Shown here: piece after piece, positions 1 to 8,220 of the stretch | How positions within the stretch are numbered: position 1 is the first letter of the stretch | Layout: every line of letters starts with the position of its first letter | DNA from: Prevotella sp. CAG:1092 | GTDB lineage: Bacteria > Bacteroidota > Bacteroidia > Bacteroidales > Bacteroidaceae | Length of the DNA stretch: 12,271 bases | Assembly (NCBI GenBank): GCA_000436915.1 | Contig: HF993956.1 | Location: 1 to 12,271 of the forward strand | Direction of reading: 5' to 3' | Program-made: the position numbers and the translations under genes | Notes under the pieces: model-generated | Told to the model about the DNA's origin: nothing | The model's database searches: none | The model's input: only the letters and a program-made list of their open reading frames with translations

Positions 1-61
1 AGAGTATGTAGAATATGGAGTGAATAATTCTTCTTCAATGTATATGGAGATATGTATATAG
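1..61 (+). CDS. 3' end of an upstream (probably tail) gene, partial
   Basis: Reading from base 2 gives an open frame ending EYVEYGVNNSSSMYMEICI and a TAG stop at 59-61. The other two forward frames have stops at 9 and 25, so this is the only frame that can carry a gene in from the left. It would overlap the start of the next gene (ATG at 52) by 10 nt, as is common for translationally coupled phage genes. Too little is present to name a family. From position, directly before a fibre gene, it is probably another tail or baseplate protein; that is inference. Confidence 0.45.
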   Translation, partial: EYVEYGVNNSSSMYMEICI

Positions 62-3000
62 GTGACAGACCTACCGCTGAGAATAACTATGAAGGTAGCA
101 CTTATGTAAAATTTCAGCAAGATTGTAACGGTAAAGGCAAGCCACGTCTTCAAATAAAAGCAGAATTAGATGTTAAGAGTACTATTGGCGGTAAAAATAT
201 CGATAAGTATATCGAGGATAACACATTGAGCGAGGCTGCAGTTAATAATATTATTAGCAATTCACAAATCATATCAGACTTACAAAATCAAATAGATGGA
301 GCTATAGAAACATGGTTCTATGAAGGTGTTCCTACACTTGGTAATGTTCCTGCTGAAGAGTGGAAAACTGATAGCGATAAGAATATACATCTTGGAGACC
401 TATATTACGACACGTCTACAGGCAAAGCTTATAGATTTGCCATGGTCGACAACAACATATATAAATGGTTAGCAATAACAGATACCGATATAGCTAAAGC
501 TCTTGAAACAGCAAGCAAGGCGCAAGAAACTGCAAATGGTAAGATGAAAGTGTTTTGCCAGCAACCAACACCTCCTTACTACGAGGGCGACTTGTGGGTT
601 AATGCAACATATCCTCAAGACGGAAGTGTGTACAAAAATGATATACTGAGATGTACTACAGGGCGAACATTTGGTGCGTTTAACATCAACGATTGGACAT
701 TGTCGTCTAAATATACTGACGACACTGAAGCTCACAAGGCTCAATACGCGGTTGCTAAGACACAAGAATCGCTACAGAATCTGTCTAATACTGTAAGCAA
801 CAACAAAAGCGCCTTTGATAAGTACACACAGGATGGTTATGTTGATGGAGCAGAGATTGTTGCGATGCAACAAGACATTAAGCGCTTGGTAGACGACTAT
901 ACGGCTGCCGAGAAAGCTTATAACGAGGTTGTTGGAAGTGAGGTTCTGAAAACTGATACAGGAGCAGAGACTAAGGAACTTACAGATCTAAAGATTGCTA
1001 AACAAGCCTTAGATAGCGCTCATAAGGAATTAGTAGATTATCTTAATGATATTACTAAGAGATTTAATGAATCAGATGCTGACGGCAAGAAAACTATCAG
1101 CAATCGTGTTGGCACTCTCTTCGATAATTTTCAGACTGCTTATAGTGCCTTTTATAATACTCTCGGCATAGCTAATGCGTACATAACGAGTTCTATCTAC
1201 TCGATAACCTTAGGTAATGTAACTAATTATGATAATCTAAAGTATCTTAAGAATGCATTGCAAGGAGATAGTACTATACAAGGTGGACTCATGCTGTCAA
1301 GCACTATAGTGCTTAGAGATGCAAAAGGCGCTGCTGTAATGAGTGGAATGAATGGTATCGTCGATGAGACAAAACAAAACCAAGGACTTGAGAGTATTGC
1401 GACCTGGTGGGGAGGCGCTTTTGCTGATAAAAAGACATTCCTTCGTGCAGGGCAATCGATAGCAGATACTATAGAAGGTAAGAATGCTGTCACGGACTAT
1501 GCAACATCACTTGTTCGATTCGACGGAAGTGGTTATCTTGCAGACGGTGCAATATGGTGGGATAAGACAGGTAATGTACACGCTAATCCTGCTTCATTTA
1601 TAATAAGCGAAAAAAATGTAGGAGTATATCTATCCTTCTTAGAACCTGTGTGGAAACCAGGAATAACAGATAATACTCTAATTGACAATGTGCAATATCT
1701 CATTGCGAAGAAAGACTTTCGTTCCTTGGTCGGAATAGATTCGCTCGCTACAGAAGGATATCTTAAAATCGGTGGCGCTTACCTTGTATGGGACAATACA
1801 AATAAGGCTATCAGAATCGCAGGAGACAAGGATGGCAAAACTTTGGCGAATCTGTATACAACAGGTGGCATTACTGCTTATGGTGCTGGTAGCGGAATTG
1901 ATGGCGGTGGAGGGCTGAATGGTTCGGTGCAGACGTATGCTAATGCTATCAGTTTGACGACTGCGGGCAATGAACTGTCTCAGATAGCCAGTGCTTGGAG
2001 TATTAAGAAGCTCTATGACAAGATAGAGGCTATTGATGTTAGCGACCAGCTGACAAATTATCTGCAGAAGACGGAAGCTGCCAATTTGTATCAACCAAAG
2101 GGGCATTATCTAACTTCGCTTGGAATCAATGTTCCTACAGGTCTTACTGTGTCGGGTTCTCCTGTAACCTCAAGTGGAAATATTACTATTGGGCTGGCTG
2201 TAGGCTACTCTATACCGACAACCGCCAAGCAGACCAACTGGGATACGGCATATAGATGGTATACGGCTATAGCAGGCAAGGATTCGGATGGTGCTATCGA
2301 TAAATGGGACGAGATTGTGGCATTCTTGGCTAAGATCGATGACTCGACGACTCTGGATGGAATAATTGGTGGCATAAACTCTTCGATATCTGCCGAGACA
2401 TCGAGGGCTAAGGCTGCAGAAGGTACGAATGCTACAGGTATAGCTACTCTGCGTAGTTATTTTAGTAATGGCGTGGCGAAGAATGCAAAGAATGCAGATA
2501 CTTTAGATGGGTATCATGCAGCGAATATTCAGCAGGCAGGCTGGGTGAATCTGTACAGAACAGGTGATTCTGCAAACGAAATTAAATGGACGAGAATCGG
2601 TAGGTTCTTGACTAATGGTTATGGGTCTAAGGAAAATGATGCTATGATCGAATTTAATTCGAATGGCGATCAGAATTATTGGTATTTTGCCCATGGCACT
2701 TTGATGTTGTCGTCGTACTTAACTACTTCTCGTTCGCTGATGCTGACAACATACGGAATGGGAAGTATTCACTTCTACGCAACTATCGACGAAGAAGGGT
2801 ACATTTGGCTCGGGCACAATGCGTGGTATTCTGGTAATTCGAAATTCAGGGTGCTGTATAAAGGCACAAACGTAGAGATCTATTATACTAATATGGTTAT
2901 GCAGACGAAGGCTCCTGCAAACGAATATGTGACGGATAATGGTACTTATAAGATGGGCGAAGGCGTTAAGAGTATCAATTATCTGAAGAACGTGAATGCA

Positions 3001-3993
3001 TCATCAGCATCGAAGCTTGAGACAACGAGAAAGTTGTGGGGGCAGAATTTTGATGGTGGAGGTGATGTGGCTGGTATGCTAACCTTAGCCGACGGTAGTC
3101 ATGCCGGTTTGAAACTTGGATCTGCATATCTGTCTTCTCTTAGTGGCTGCGCCATATTCCAAAATGTAAAAGCCATTCGTTTTGGTGGCGATTCTTGGAA
3201 TTGGAGCGCTTGGGCAGGACTTAGCTATGACGAGAAGAATAAGATGGTGAATTTAGGTCTGGCAGATGGAAGCATTTTTACTGCCACCACATCGCAAACA
3301 GACGGTACTCTTAATTTGGTGAATATAACTAAGCTGCTGTTAGGAGGTCTCGGACTTGAGTATGACGTTAACAATAACGCTCTGAAAGTGAACGGCAATC
3401 TGTATGCTACGGGTGGTATTACGGCTTATGGTGCTGGTAGTGGAACTGGTGGCGGAGGTGGAGGGCTTGATGCTACAGTGAAGCTCTTCTCTGAAGCAAT
3501 AGCCCTCACGCAAGACTCTCGTGGGTTTGTTGCGTCGGCATATTCTGTTGCAGCTCTTAATAGTAAGATAGCAACATTGCAGACTGATGTTACTACATTG
3601 AGGGCTGAGCGTAAATTAGATTGTAGAGATATAGATTTTGGTTTGTCGTCTGACAATTCTTCTGCTGATAATTGGCATACTTACCAAGATGTTGCAGAAG
3701 GCATGTTTATACTTGTTGACAACAAATATGGTCAAGGGCAAAGCATCGGCGTGTTGTTGCAATATAAAGATAATATGAATCATGCACTTAATCAAGTTGT
3801 GATATCAAGCTGTGAATTGTTGCCAACCGAGGAGAACTTCAGTTCGCATCAAGATGGAATAATGTTCTTTAAGTGTCGCTCATGGAACACTTTAACATCA
3901 CCAGAATATGCAGGGGCAAAAAACACCTGGAGCGAGTGGCATGATATCAATGAGAGAATTACGAATGATGATATTGATGAACTTTTTAATTAA
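52..3993 (+). CDS. Large phage tail fibre / tail-tip protein (1313 aa)
   Basis: A 1313-residue protein with the modular look of a Bacteroidetes phage tail fibre or distal tail protein, probably part of the host-contacting end of the virion. Visible in order: an N-terminal segment; a short helix near 150-166; a PPYYEGDLWVN stretch near 173-183, of a kind seen in many phage tail-tip proteins; a charged, helix-rich region about 230-375; a TGGITAYGAGSG module with Gly-rich linker at about 604, repeated at about 1120; a helical AETSRAKAAE segment near 781 followed by NADTLDGYHA near 813-822, a motif frequent in tail fibres; and a C-terminal domain from about 1195 to 1313, rich in W, Y and G, that may be a receptor-binding or knob-like fold. 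The ATG at 52 follows a GGAG at 45-48 and an in-frame stop at 25-27. The next gene starts 6 nt downstream. The structural role is well supported; the exact position in the tail and the receptor are not known. Confidence 0.85.
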   Translation: MYIGDRPTAENNYEGSTYVKFQQDCNGKGKPRLQIKAELDVKSTIGGKNIDKYIEDNTLSEAAVNNIISNSQIISDLQNQIDGAIETWFYEGVPTLGNVPAEEWKTDSDKNIHLGDLYYDTSTGKAYRFAMVDNNIYKWLAITDTDIAKALETASKAQETANGKMKVFCQQPTPPYYEGDLWVNATYPQDGSVYKNDILRCTTGRTFGAFNINDWTLSSKYTDDTEAHKAQYAVAKTQESLQNLSNTVSNNKSAFDKYTQDGYVDGAEIVAMQQDIKRLVDDYTAAEKAYNEVVGSEVLKTDTGAETKELTDLKIAKQALDSAHKELVDYLNDITKRFNESDADGKKTISNRVGTLFDNFQTAYSAFYNTLGIANAYITSSIYSITLGNVTNYDNLKYLKNALQGDSTIQGGLMLSSTIVLRDAKGAAVMSGMNGIVDETKQNQGLESIATWWGGAFADKKTFLRAGQSIADTIEGKNAVTDYATSLVRFDGSGYLADGAIWWDKTGNVHANPASFIISEKNVGVYLSFLEPVWKPGITDNTLIDNVQYLIAKKDFRSLVGIDSLATEGYLKIGGAYLVWDNTNKAIRIAGDKDGKTLANLYTTGGITAYGAGSGIDGGGGLNGSVQTYANAISLTTAGNELSQIASAWSIKKLYDKIEAIDVSDQLTNYLQKTEAANLYQPKGHYLTSLGINVPTGLTVSGSPVTSSGNITIGLAVGYSIPTTAKQTNWDTAYRWYTAIAGKDSDGAIDKWDEIVAFLAKIDDSTTLDGIIGGINSSISAETSRAKAAEGTNATGIATLRSYFSNGVAKNAKNADTLDGYHAANIQQAGWVNLYRTGDSANEIKWTRIGRFLTNGYGSKENDAMIEFNSNGDQNYWYFAHGTLMLSSYLTTSRSLMLTTYGMGSIHFYATIDEEGYIWLGHNAWYSGNSKFRVLYKGTNVEIYYTNMVMQTKAPANEYVTDNGTYKMGEGVKSINYLKNVNASSASKLETTRKLWGQNFDGGGDVAGMLTLADGSHAGLKLGSAYLSSLSGCAIFQNVKAIRFGGDSWNWSAWAGLSYDEKNKMVNLGLADGSIFTATTSQTDGTLNLVNITKLLLGGLGLEYDVNNNALKVNGNLYATGGITAYGAGSGTGGGGGGLDATVKLFSEAIALTQDSRGFVASAYSVAALNSKIATLQTDVTTLRAERKLDCRDIDFGLSSDNSSADNWHTYQDVAEGMFILVDNKYGQGQSIGVLLQYKDNMNHALNQVVISSCELLPTEENFSSHQDGIMFFKCRSWNTLTSPEYAGAKNTWSEWHDINERITNDDIDELFN
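1852..1896 (+). repeat. Fibre module repeat, copy 1
   Basis: This 45-bp segment matches 3400-3444 at 39 of 45 positions by eye, in the same reading frame. It encodes the LYTTGGITAYGAGSG version of the module, followed by a Gly-rich linker and an alanine/threonine-rich helix (the NAISLT region). Most differences are at third codon positions, so the protein module is conserved; it looks like an old internal duplication within the fibre gene. Confidence 0.8.
3400..3444 (+). repeat. Fibre module repeat, copy 2
   Basis: Second copy of the module, encoding LYATGGITAYGAGSG followed by a longer Gly run (TGGGGGG) and a similar EAIALT helix. It lies just before the C-terminal domain. Copy 1 sits before the middle domain, so each copy seems to act as a hinge ahead of a separate distal module. 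Confidence 0.8.
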
Positions 3994-3999
3994 AAAACT

Positions 4000-5112
4000 A
4001 TGACGAAATACTTAGACTTTGAAGGACTTAAGCATTTTAAGAAGAAGATAGACGCTGAATATAAACCTGCATTAAATGGCAAGGCAGACAACGAAATTGG
4101 TATCTTTACAACAGGTGTTGCTACTCCTGAGCTTCACGTTAATTCTAATAATGCTGATGAAAAAAGTGCCAATCAAATATTGGCAACAGGGGCGGATGGC
4201 ACAGCTGATATTCTGATACTACATAATAATTCTAATGGCGCAGCGTTAGATTTAGTTAGAGCCAACGTAAATGGTATAACTGTTAATTCATACGCTGCAT
4301 CATCGTCATTACCAGGTGAAAATATTAACGCTAAAGATTGGACACTTACAGGGCGAAAAACTGATATTACTGGTGATTCTATCACTTCGCCTAAGATTAT
4401 CAAAGCTGGTGGTACTTCAAGTGAGATTTTGATGGCTGATGGTTCTATAAAAGACTTCGTGTCCCTTGCTTCCATTCCACTTACAGGCTCGATTAATCTA
4501 ACCACAGAAAATGCCATCACCTTAGCTGCTAAGTATGCCAAGGTGGCTAATAATAGCATCAACTTCTATGTCATAGCAGATAGCCGTGGTAAATTGCCAT
4601 CATCAGAAACTCGCATAAATATAAACTCTGGTATTACATCTCTTGTAGGTGCAGAGGGTGCTAATGTTGGTGATTTGTTCGTTGTCGGCAAACTTAGTCT
4701 GAAGCCTGTATATAAGATAATTCCTCTTAATGATGCTAAGGCAGAGGACTCTACCTATAAGGGTACACAGGGTGTGGTTACTCCTTGGGATAAGTCGCAG
4801 ATAAACAAGATAGCTTCTGTTGAATCTACTGCTAATGCCGCAAAAAATAATATGCCAACATATGGCGAAAGCAATATGAATAATGCCTTAAGGACTGGAA
4901 TGTATCCATGGTGTACTCTTGGCAGACCGTCAGGCTCGCAAGGAGCTTATACCTGTGTAGTACTGGCATCAACGACGGCAGATAGCAATGGCTATACAAC
5001 TGTAGAGCAGACTGCTTATGGAAGACAGAACGAAAAAGGCAAAATATATAAGCGCATTATCTTCGTTAAGTCTGGCGTTACAGAATATGGAGACTGGATA
5101 GCTATAGGATAA
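4000..5112 (+). CDS. Tail fibre protein with C-terminal pyocin-knob-like domain (370 aa)
   Basis: The N-terminus, MTKYLDFEGLKHFKKKID, is a recurrent opening of phage fibre and baseplate proteins and probably the attachment end. A central region (about 40-250) contains an AGGTSSEILMADGS stretch near 141-154, a motif common in fibre shafts. A linker with DKSQINKIASVES precedes the C-terminal 80 residues (about 290-370), whose NALRTGMYPW start, EQTAYG middle and GDWIAIG end match the pattern of the pyocin knob family, found at the receptor-facing tips of fibres and R-type pyocins. The ATG lies 6 nt after the previous stop, with no clear ribosome binding site, so translation may be coupled. This is likely an accessory or side fibre working with the 1313-aa protein. 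Domain assignment is by pattern memory, not by a search. Confidence 0.8.
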   Translation: MTKYLDFEGLKHFKKKIDAEYKPALNGKADNEIGIFTTGVATPELHVNSNNADEKSANQILATGADGTADILILHNNSNGAALDLVRANVNGITVNSYAASSSLPGENINAKDWTLTGRKTDITGDSITSPKIIKAGGTSSEILMADGSIKDFVSLASIPLTGSINLTTENAITLAAKYAKVANNSINFYVIADSRGKLPSSETRININSGITSLVGAEGANVGDLFVVGKLSLKPVYKIIPLNDAKAEDSTYKGTQGVVTPWDKSQINKIASVESTANAAKNNMPTYGESNMNNALRTGMYPWCTLGRPSGSQGAYTCVVLASTTADSNGYTTVEQTAYGRQNEKGKIYKRIIFVKSGVTEYGDWIAIG

Positions 5113-5120
5113 AGGAGGTG
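5113..5120 (+). promoter_or_regulatory. Strong Shine-Dalgarno sequence for the 472-aa gene
   Basis: AGGAGGTG directly follows the previous stop codon and lies 5 nt before the ATG at 5126. It fixes this start. It is a near-complete anti-16S match and stands out here, because the neighbouring genes have weak or no such sequence, as is usual in Bacteroidetes. Confidence 0.85.
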
Positions 5121-5125
5121 AAAAA

Positions 5126-6544
5126 ATGAGTGTAGATAGAGGAATAATCGTAGCTCCCGTCACCATCGATGACGTGAAGCAAGTATTAGGCGAGAGCACT
5201 AATGATTTGGCAGCGCTCTGCCGAAGTAGTAATATCAATATGATGAGCAAATATAAGCCTGTGCCTTTAGCTGAGACATTCGTAACAGATTCGCTTAATG
5301 CTGATATGAGAACGTGGACTGCCAAGAGTGACACAGGATGGTGGATTGGCAATCCTAATGGTGTATTCGGTATGAGAACTGTAAATGATGTGCAGCAAGC
5401 CAAAGAACTTGGCAGATGGACATACAATAAGCCTACAGGAACTTCAGAAGCTCCTTATCGTCTGTCAGACTTCATTGGTTATAACAGTAACGAGAACGAA
5501 AACAACTTTCCTCTTCGAGCAGTTGTGTACGGATATAGCGAGAACAATGTGGTGTATGATGACAATGTTGTTTGCATATTGTTTCAGGGTGGTGATGATC
5601 CTGTTTATCCGAATAATACTTTCTCGTTGGGTGATCTGTTGAATATGCTACGTAAGGGACTTGGAGACAATATCTATCCTGCCGTCTGTATATACAACGA
5701 GACTAATAAGAAGAAGGTGTTCGTGTCTTCAGATGTACCTATGAAGCCTGGAGTTATGAACGATGAGATAACTATCTTTCGTGTAGATTTTAAGCACGGG
5801 GGAAAAATATACGAGGGTGAAATTCTTGATGTTAATTATCGCGGATGTCTACTAGATTATAAGGTTGGCGATAGGCTGACATTTATTCCGCTCCTTTGTT
5901 CGACAACTGGCCACGATCCTACAACCTTCCCTCAATGTATCGTATGCCCAGCAGTAAAGAATACTGTAGAATTCTGTGATGCCTACGTCACATTGCCATT
6001 GGCAAAGAGTGATGACAAACCTGTTACTACTAAAACCATTGTGGTAAATATTAGCAATCTCAAACTGAGACAGGAGGTAGGACAGATGTTGTACTATGAC
6101 AACAATGATAATACTGCAGGTGTTATTAAATCAGAAACGCTATTGAAAGTCAGCTTCACACTCTCTACAGATTATCTCTCGAATCTTAGAATTAGACTTG
6201 TTGGCGAGTCTGATGACGGAGAAGGTACATATCTGAAGACAGATGATGTCAGTATTGGTATTAATGATGTGATCAATTTTGCCATCAACGAGAAAAGCTT
6301 CAAGATGAAATCTTACGGCTCGTTATCAGATGCACAGAAAGGGGTGAACGCTGATTACAGCTTCGGTATTCCTACACAGATAGCTTATGCAGAGCGTGAG
6401 AATACTAAATGTCCAGACTGGACAGTTCGAATAGAACTCGAGGCAGACAAAGCTACAGGCCCAGACTCGAATACGCTATACGAATTCAAGTTTGACGGTG
6501 GAGGTGTTTCGGCAGATGGTGTGATATTAAATGAGAAATATTAG
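5126..6544 (+). CDS. Probable phage structural protein, function unknown (472 aa)
   Basis: A soluble 472-residue protein with no signal peptide or membrane segment. I do not recognise an enzymatic domain. The N-terminal part has NINMMSKYKPVP (about 35-46), resembling the short N-x-x-x-(R/K)YKPV motif that recurs in tail- or baseplate-associated proteins of gut phages. The middle contains a W- and G-rich stretch near 64-80 (TGWWIGNPNGVFGM), and the C-terminal part looks beta-rich, ending FKFDGGGVSADG, a Gly-rich tail also seen in fibre-type proteins. It sits between a fibre gene and the lysis cassette, 13 nt after the fibre stop, behind a strong ribosome binding site. A tail, baseplate or head-decoration role is inferred from context; high translation would suit a protein needed in many copies. 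Confidence 0.65.
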   Translation: MSVDRGIIVAPVTIDDVKQVLGESTNDLAALCRSSNINMMSKYKPVPLAETFVTDSLNADMRTWTAKSDTGWWIGNPNGVFGMRTVNDVQQAKELGRWTYNKPTGTSEAPYRLSDFIGYNSNENENNFPLRAVVYGYSENNVVYDDNVVCILFQGGDDPVYPNNTFSLGDLLNMLRKGLGDNIYPAVCIYNETNKKKVFVSSDVPMKPGVMNDEITIFRVDFKHGGKIYEGEILDVNYRGCLLDYKVGDRLTFIPLLCSTTGHDPTTFPQCIVCPAVKNTVEFCDAYVTLPLAKSDDKPVTTKTIVVNISNLKLRQEVGQMLYYDNNDNTAGVIKSETLLKVSFTLSTDYLSNLRIRLVGESDDGEGTYLKTDDVSIGINDVINFAINEKSFKMKSYGSLSDAQKGVNADYSFGIPTQIAYAERENTKCPDWTVRIELEADKATGPDSNTLYEFKFDGGGVSADGVILNEKY

Positions 6545-6557
6545 AAAGTAAGAACCG

Positions 6558-6586
6558 TGAGCGTATTTTTATTTAGTTTATGCTCA
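6558..6586 (+). terminator. Hairpin in the gap before the holin gene
   Basis: TGAGCGTA at 6558-6565 can pair with TATGCTCA at 6579-6586 (8 pairs, one of them G-U) around a 13-nt T-rich loop. It begins 13 nt after the structural gene stop. There is no following T-run, so a classical intrinsic terminator is not clear; it could be a weak terminator or an RNA processing site between structural and lysis genes. Confidence 0.35.
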
Positions 6587-6589
6587 TAA

Positions 6590-6597
6590 TATCTTTG
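6590..6597 (+). promoter_or_regulatory. Possible -7 promoter box before the lysis genes
   Basis: TATCTTTG fits the Bacteroidetes TAnnTTTG -7 consensus and lies 28 nt before the holin ATG. No TTG is present at the expected -33 spacing (the area is T-rich), so this would be a weak or phage-activated promoter. Confidence 0.4.
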
Positions 6598-6625
6598 TCT
6601 ATATATAACAACAATAAATCCAACT

Positions 6626-7093
6626 ATGATAGAAAATATCCGTTCACTATGCGTAGGCATCGCCATCGCAGTTATAGCTTTCCTCAAGCCTATTGAGGGA
6701 GAACTGACATCGCTAATGATAGTATTCTTTCTTAACTTCTTCTTTGGGTACCTGTCTGGCATGATAGCTAATCATGAAGACTTCTCCATAAAAAAGGCTT
6801 TAAGATGTGGAGCAGAAGCTACTGTGTTCTTCATACTGTGCTGTGCCATATATACTGTTGGACAAATGAAGCATCAGTACGAAGGAGCTCTGCAATGTGT
6901 GAGCTTCGTTACATACGTGGTACTCTACTTCTATGCTCTCAATATACTGAAGAACCTGAAGAAGATATTTAAGCCTGGTACTACACCATGGCAAATTGTA
7001 TCCTTCCTGTATTATATACTTCGATTTAAATTCATCGAGCGCATACCAGGACTGGCAGAATACCTCAATATTGCAGAACGACAAACCAACTAA
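6626..7093 (+). CDS. Holin-like membrane protein (155 aa)
   Basis: A small, very hydrophobic protein with three or four likely membrane helices: about 8-22 (CVGIAIAVIAFL), 28-47 (LTSLMIVFFLNFFFGYL), 65-83 (ATVFFILCCAIYTVG) and 92-110 (CVSFVTYVVLYFYAL). A basic, soluble C-terminal tail of about 45 residues follows. Size, topology and position directly ahead of an M15 endolysin match the phage holin families of Bacteroidetes and Firmicutes, which open the inner membrane at the end of infection. It is separated from the upstream gene by 81 nt carrying a hairpin and a possible promoter, so lysis genes may be timed separately. The peptidase gene starts 12 nt downstream. Holins are too diverse in sequence for certainty from reading alone. 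Confidence 0.7.
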   Translation: MIENIRSLCVGIAIAVIAFLKPIEGELTSLMIVFFLNFFFGYLSGMIANHEDFSIKKALRCGAEATVFFILCCAIYTVGQMKHQYEGALQCVSFVTYVVLYFYALNILKNLKKIFKPGTTPWQIVSFLYYILRFKFIERIPGLAEYLNIAERQTN

Positions 7094-7105
7094 ACATAAT
7101 ACATC

Positions 7106-7531
7106 ATGCAATTATCACAGCACTTTACTCTCGAGGAGCTCACTCGTTCAGTAACAGCTCGCAACAGAGCTATTGACAACACTCCATCTAAGTCAGACCT
7201 TGCCAACTTGAAGCTACTGGCAGAGACAGTCTTGGAACCATTGCGCATAGCGTTCGGCAAACCAATCATCGTAAGCTCAGGATATCGCTGTCAAGAGCTT
7301 AACAAAGCTGTTGGTGGTTCAAGAACTTCGCAACATCTATTAGGGCAAGCTGCAGATATCCACGCCATGGGTAGCACAAAGGAAGACAATAAGGCTTTAT
7401 TTGAAACTGCTGTTTCTCTTATACGTCAAGGTAAAATCAACGTAGGACAATGCATCGATGAGTATAACTACTCGTGGGTACATATCTCTATACCAGGTAA
7501 GCATGTCAATAACATAATTCACATAAAATGA
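7106..7531 (+). CDS. M15-family peptidase, phage endolysin (141 aa)
   Basis: A compact zinc peptidase of the M15 group (D-Ala-D-Ala carboxypeptidase / L-Ala-D-Glu endopeptidase type) that would cut peptide cross-links of peptidoglycan during lysis. Visible motifs: SSGYRC at 57-62, SQHLLGQAADIH at 75-86 supplying zinc ligands His77 and Asp84, and WVHIS at 124-128 supplying His126. The N-terminal FTLEELTRS is typical of the M15 C-terminal-domain-like phage proteins. The whole protein is one catalytic domain, with no signal peptide and no cell-wall-binding domain, so it would depend on the holin for release. It overlaps the next gene by 4 nt (ATGA), a sign of translational coupling within the lysis cassette. 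Confidence 0.88.
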   Translation: MQLSQHFTLEELTRSVTARNRAIDNTPSKSDLANLKLLAETVLEPLRIAFGKPIIVSSGYRCQELNKAVGGSRTSQHLLGQAADIHAMGSTKEDNKALFETAVSLIRQGKINVGQCIDEYNYSWVHISIPGKHVNNIIHIK

Positions 7532-8109
7532 AAAAGAAGGATTTTCTTATGCCTGCAATACTGATAGTCATTGCAGCCGTAATAATCTTCATTATGACCT
7601 TGCTCGTTAAGAGAGAGCAATACAGAAGGAAGATTGAACATTTGCAATCTCAGATAGAGATATTGAACTCATGGAATACTTATCCGAGTATTATCCGTGA
7701 TACCATACACGATACGGTTCCTGTAGCATCAGTACCTGCTCTTGTAGTAACGAAAGAGGAATACAAGAAGATTACAGATAAAGCTCTGCTAAAAGACTTA
7801 GATGTAAAACCTGCAGCAATAACCTCACAGCTTCAGACGGAGATATCGACACGAGACAGCATAAAGTTGAGAGCAGCACCTGCAGATAATGACTATATAT
7901 ATCATGACCATTGGACAGACATACACTTATCACTCTCGGATTCCATTCTACAATATAATATGCGCGACTCTATAGCAATGTTCGTCGTGCGTGACTATAA
8001 ACATAGATTCCTCTTCTGGCGCTGGGGAACTAAAGGCTATAATGTGAAGCTCGTGAATTTTAACCCTCGTGCTACAATTAAATATCTGAAGTACGTGAAA
8101 GTGGAATAA
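7528..8109 (+). CDS. N-terminally anchored, spanin-like lysis protein (193 aa)
   Basis: Residues about 8-27 (MPAILIVIAAVIIFIMTLLV) form one membrane helix with a KKK start, so the rest probably lies in the periplasm. A KREQYRRKIEHLQSQIEIL segment (about 28-46) looks coiled-coil. The remainder is a mixed domain with WTDIHLSLSD and FLFWRWGTKGYNVKL. The pattern matches a family common after the endolysin in Bacteroidetes phages (DUF6549-like, from memory) and resembles an inner-membrane spanin (Rz-type), which would help disrupt the outer membrane in the last step of lysis. The ATG overlaps the endolysin stop by 4 nt. I see no separate outer-membrane lipoprotein partner in the window. The spanin role rests on position and architecture, not on sequence identity. 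Confidence 0.65.
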   Translation: MKKKDFLMPAILIVIAAVIIFIMTLLVKREQYRRKIEHLQSQIEILNSWNTYPSIIRDTIHDTVPVASVPALVVTKEEYKKITDKALLKDLDVKPAAITSQLQTEISTRDSIKLRAAPADNDYIYHDHWTDIHLSLSDSILQYNMRDSIAMFVVRDYKHRFLFWRWGTKGYNVKLVNFNPRATIKYLKYVKVE

Positions 8110-8123
8110 AAAAGCAAGAAAAC

Positions 8124-8154
8124 TTGGCAATATAAAGAAAAAGGTTTATATTTG
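8124..8154 (+). promoter_or_regulatory. Bacteroidetes-type promoter before the truncated small gene
   Basis: TTG at 8124-8126 and TATATTTG at 8147-8154 are separated by 20 nt, matching the -33 / -7 arrangement of Bacteroidetes sigma-ABfr promoters. The start of transcription would fall near 8160, giving a leader of about 20 nt before the ATG at 8182. The -7 box plus the next five bases recur identically upstream of the second copy of the gene. As arranged now, this promoter would transcribe into the hsdR remnant. Confidence 0.65.
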
Positions 8155-8180
8155 CGATATAATAATTAAAACATCAAGAA

Positions 8181-8220
8181 TATGGATACTTACTTTCTTT
8201 TGTCAGCGGTGTTCTTCGTA
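8181..8220 (+). repeat. 40-bp direct repeat, copy 1 (junction with hsdR)
   Basis: Forty consecutive bases, from one base before the ATG at 8182 to 8220, are identical to 12037-12076 in the same orientation. Upstream the two copies stay related but not identical: 13 of 13 over the TATATTTGCGATA box, then clear divergence up to the start codon. Downstream they differ completely, because this copy runs into hsdR coding sequence. The repeat encodes the first 13 residues of a small membrane protein. It could be an attachment-site half, a duplication made by insertion, or homology between two related genes, one of them cut. Confidence 0.9.

Noticed and set aside
25..61. Frameshift joining the upstream partial frame to the fibre gene
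   Set aside because: The overlap of the upstream stop (59-61) with the ATG at 52 is normal for phage gene pairs, and a GGAG precedes the ATG. No sequence evidence requires one interrupted gene.
5385..5642. 85-aa + strand frame inside the 472-aa gene
   Set aside because: It is nested in another frame of a well-supported gene with its own strong ribosome binding site, and has no clear site of its own.
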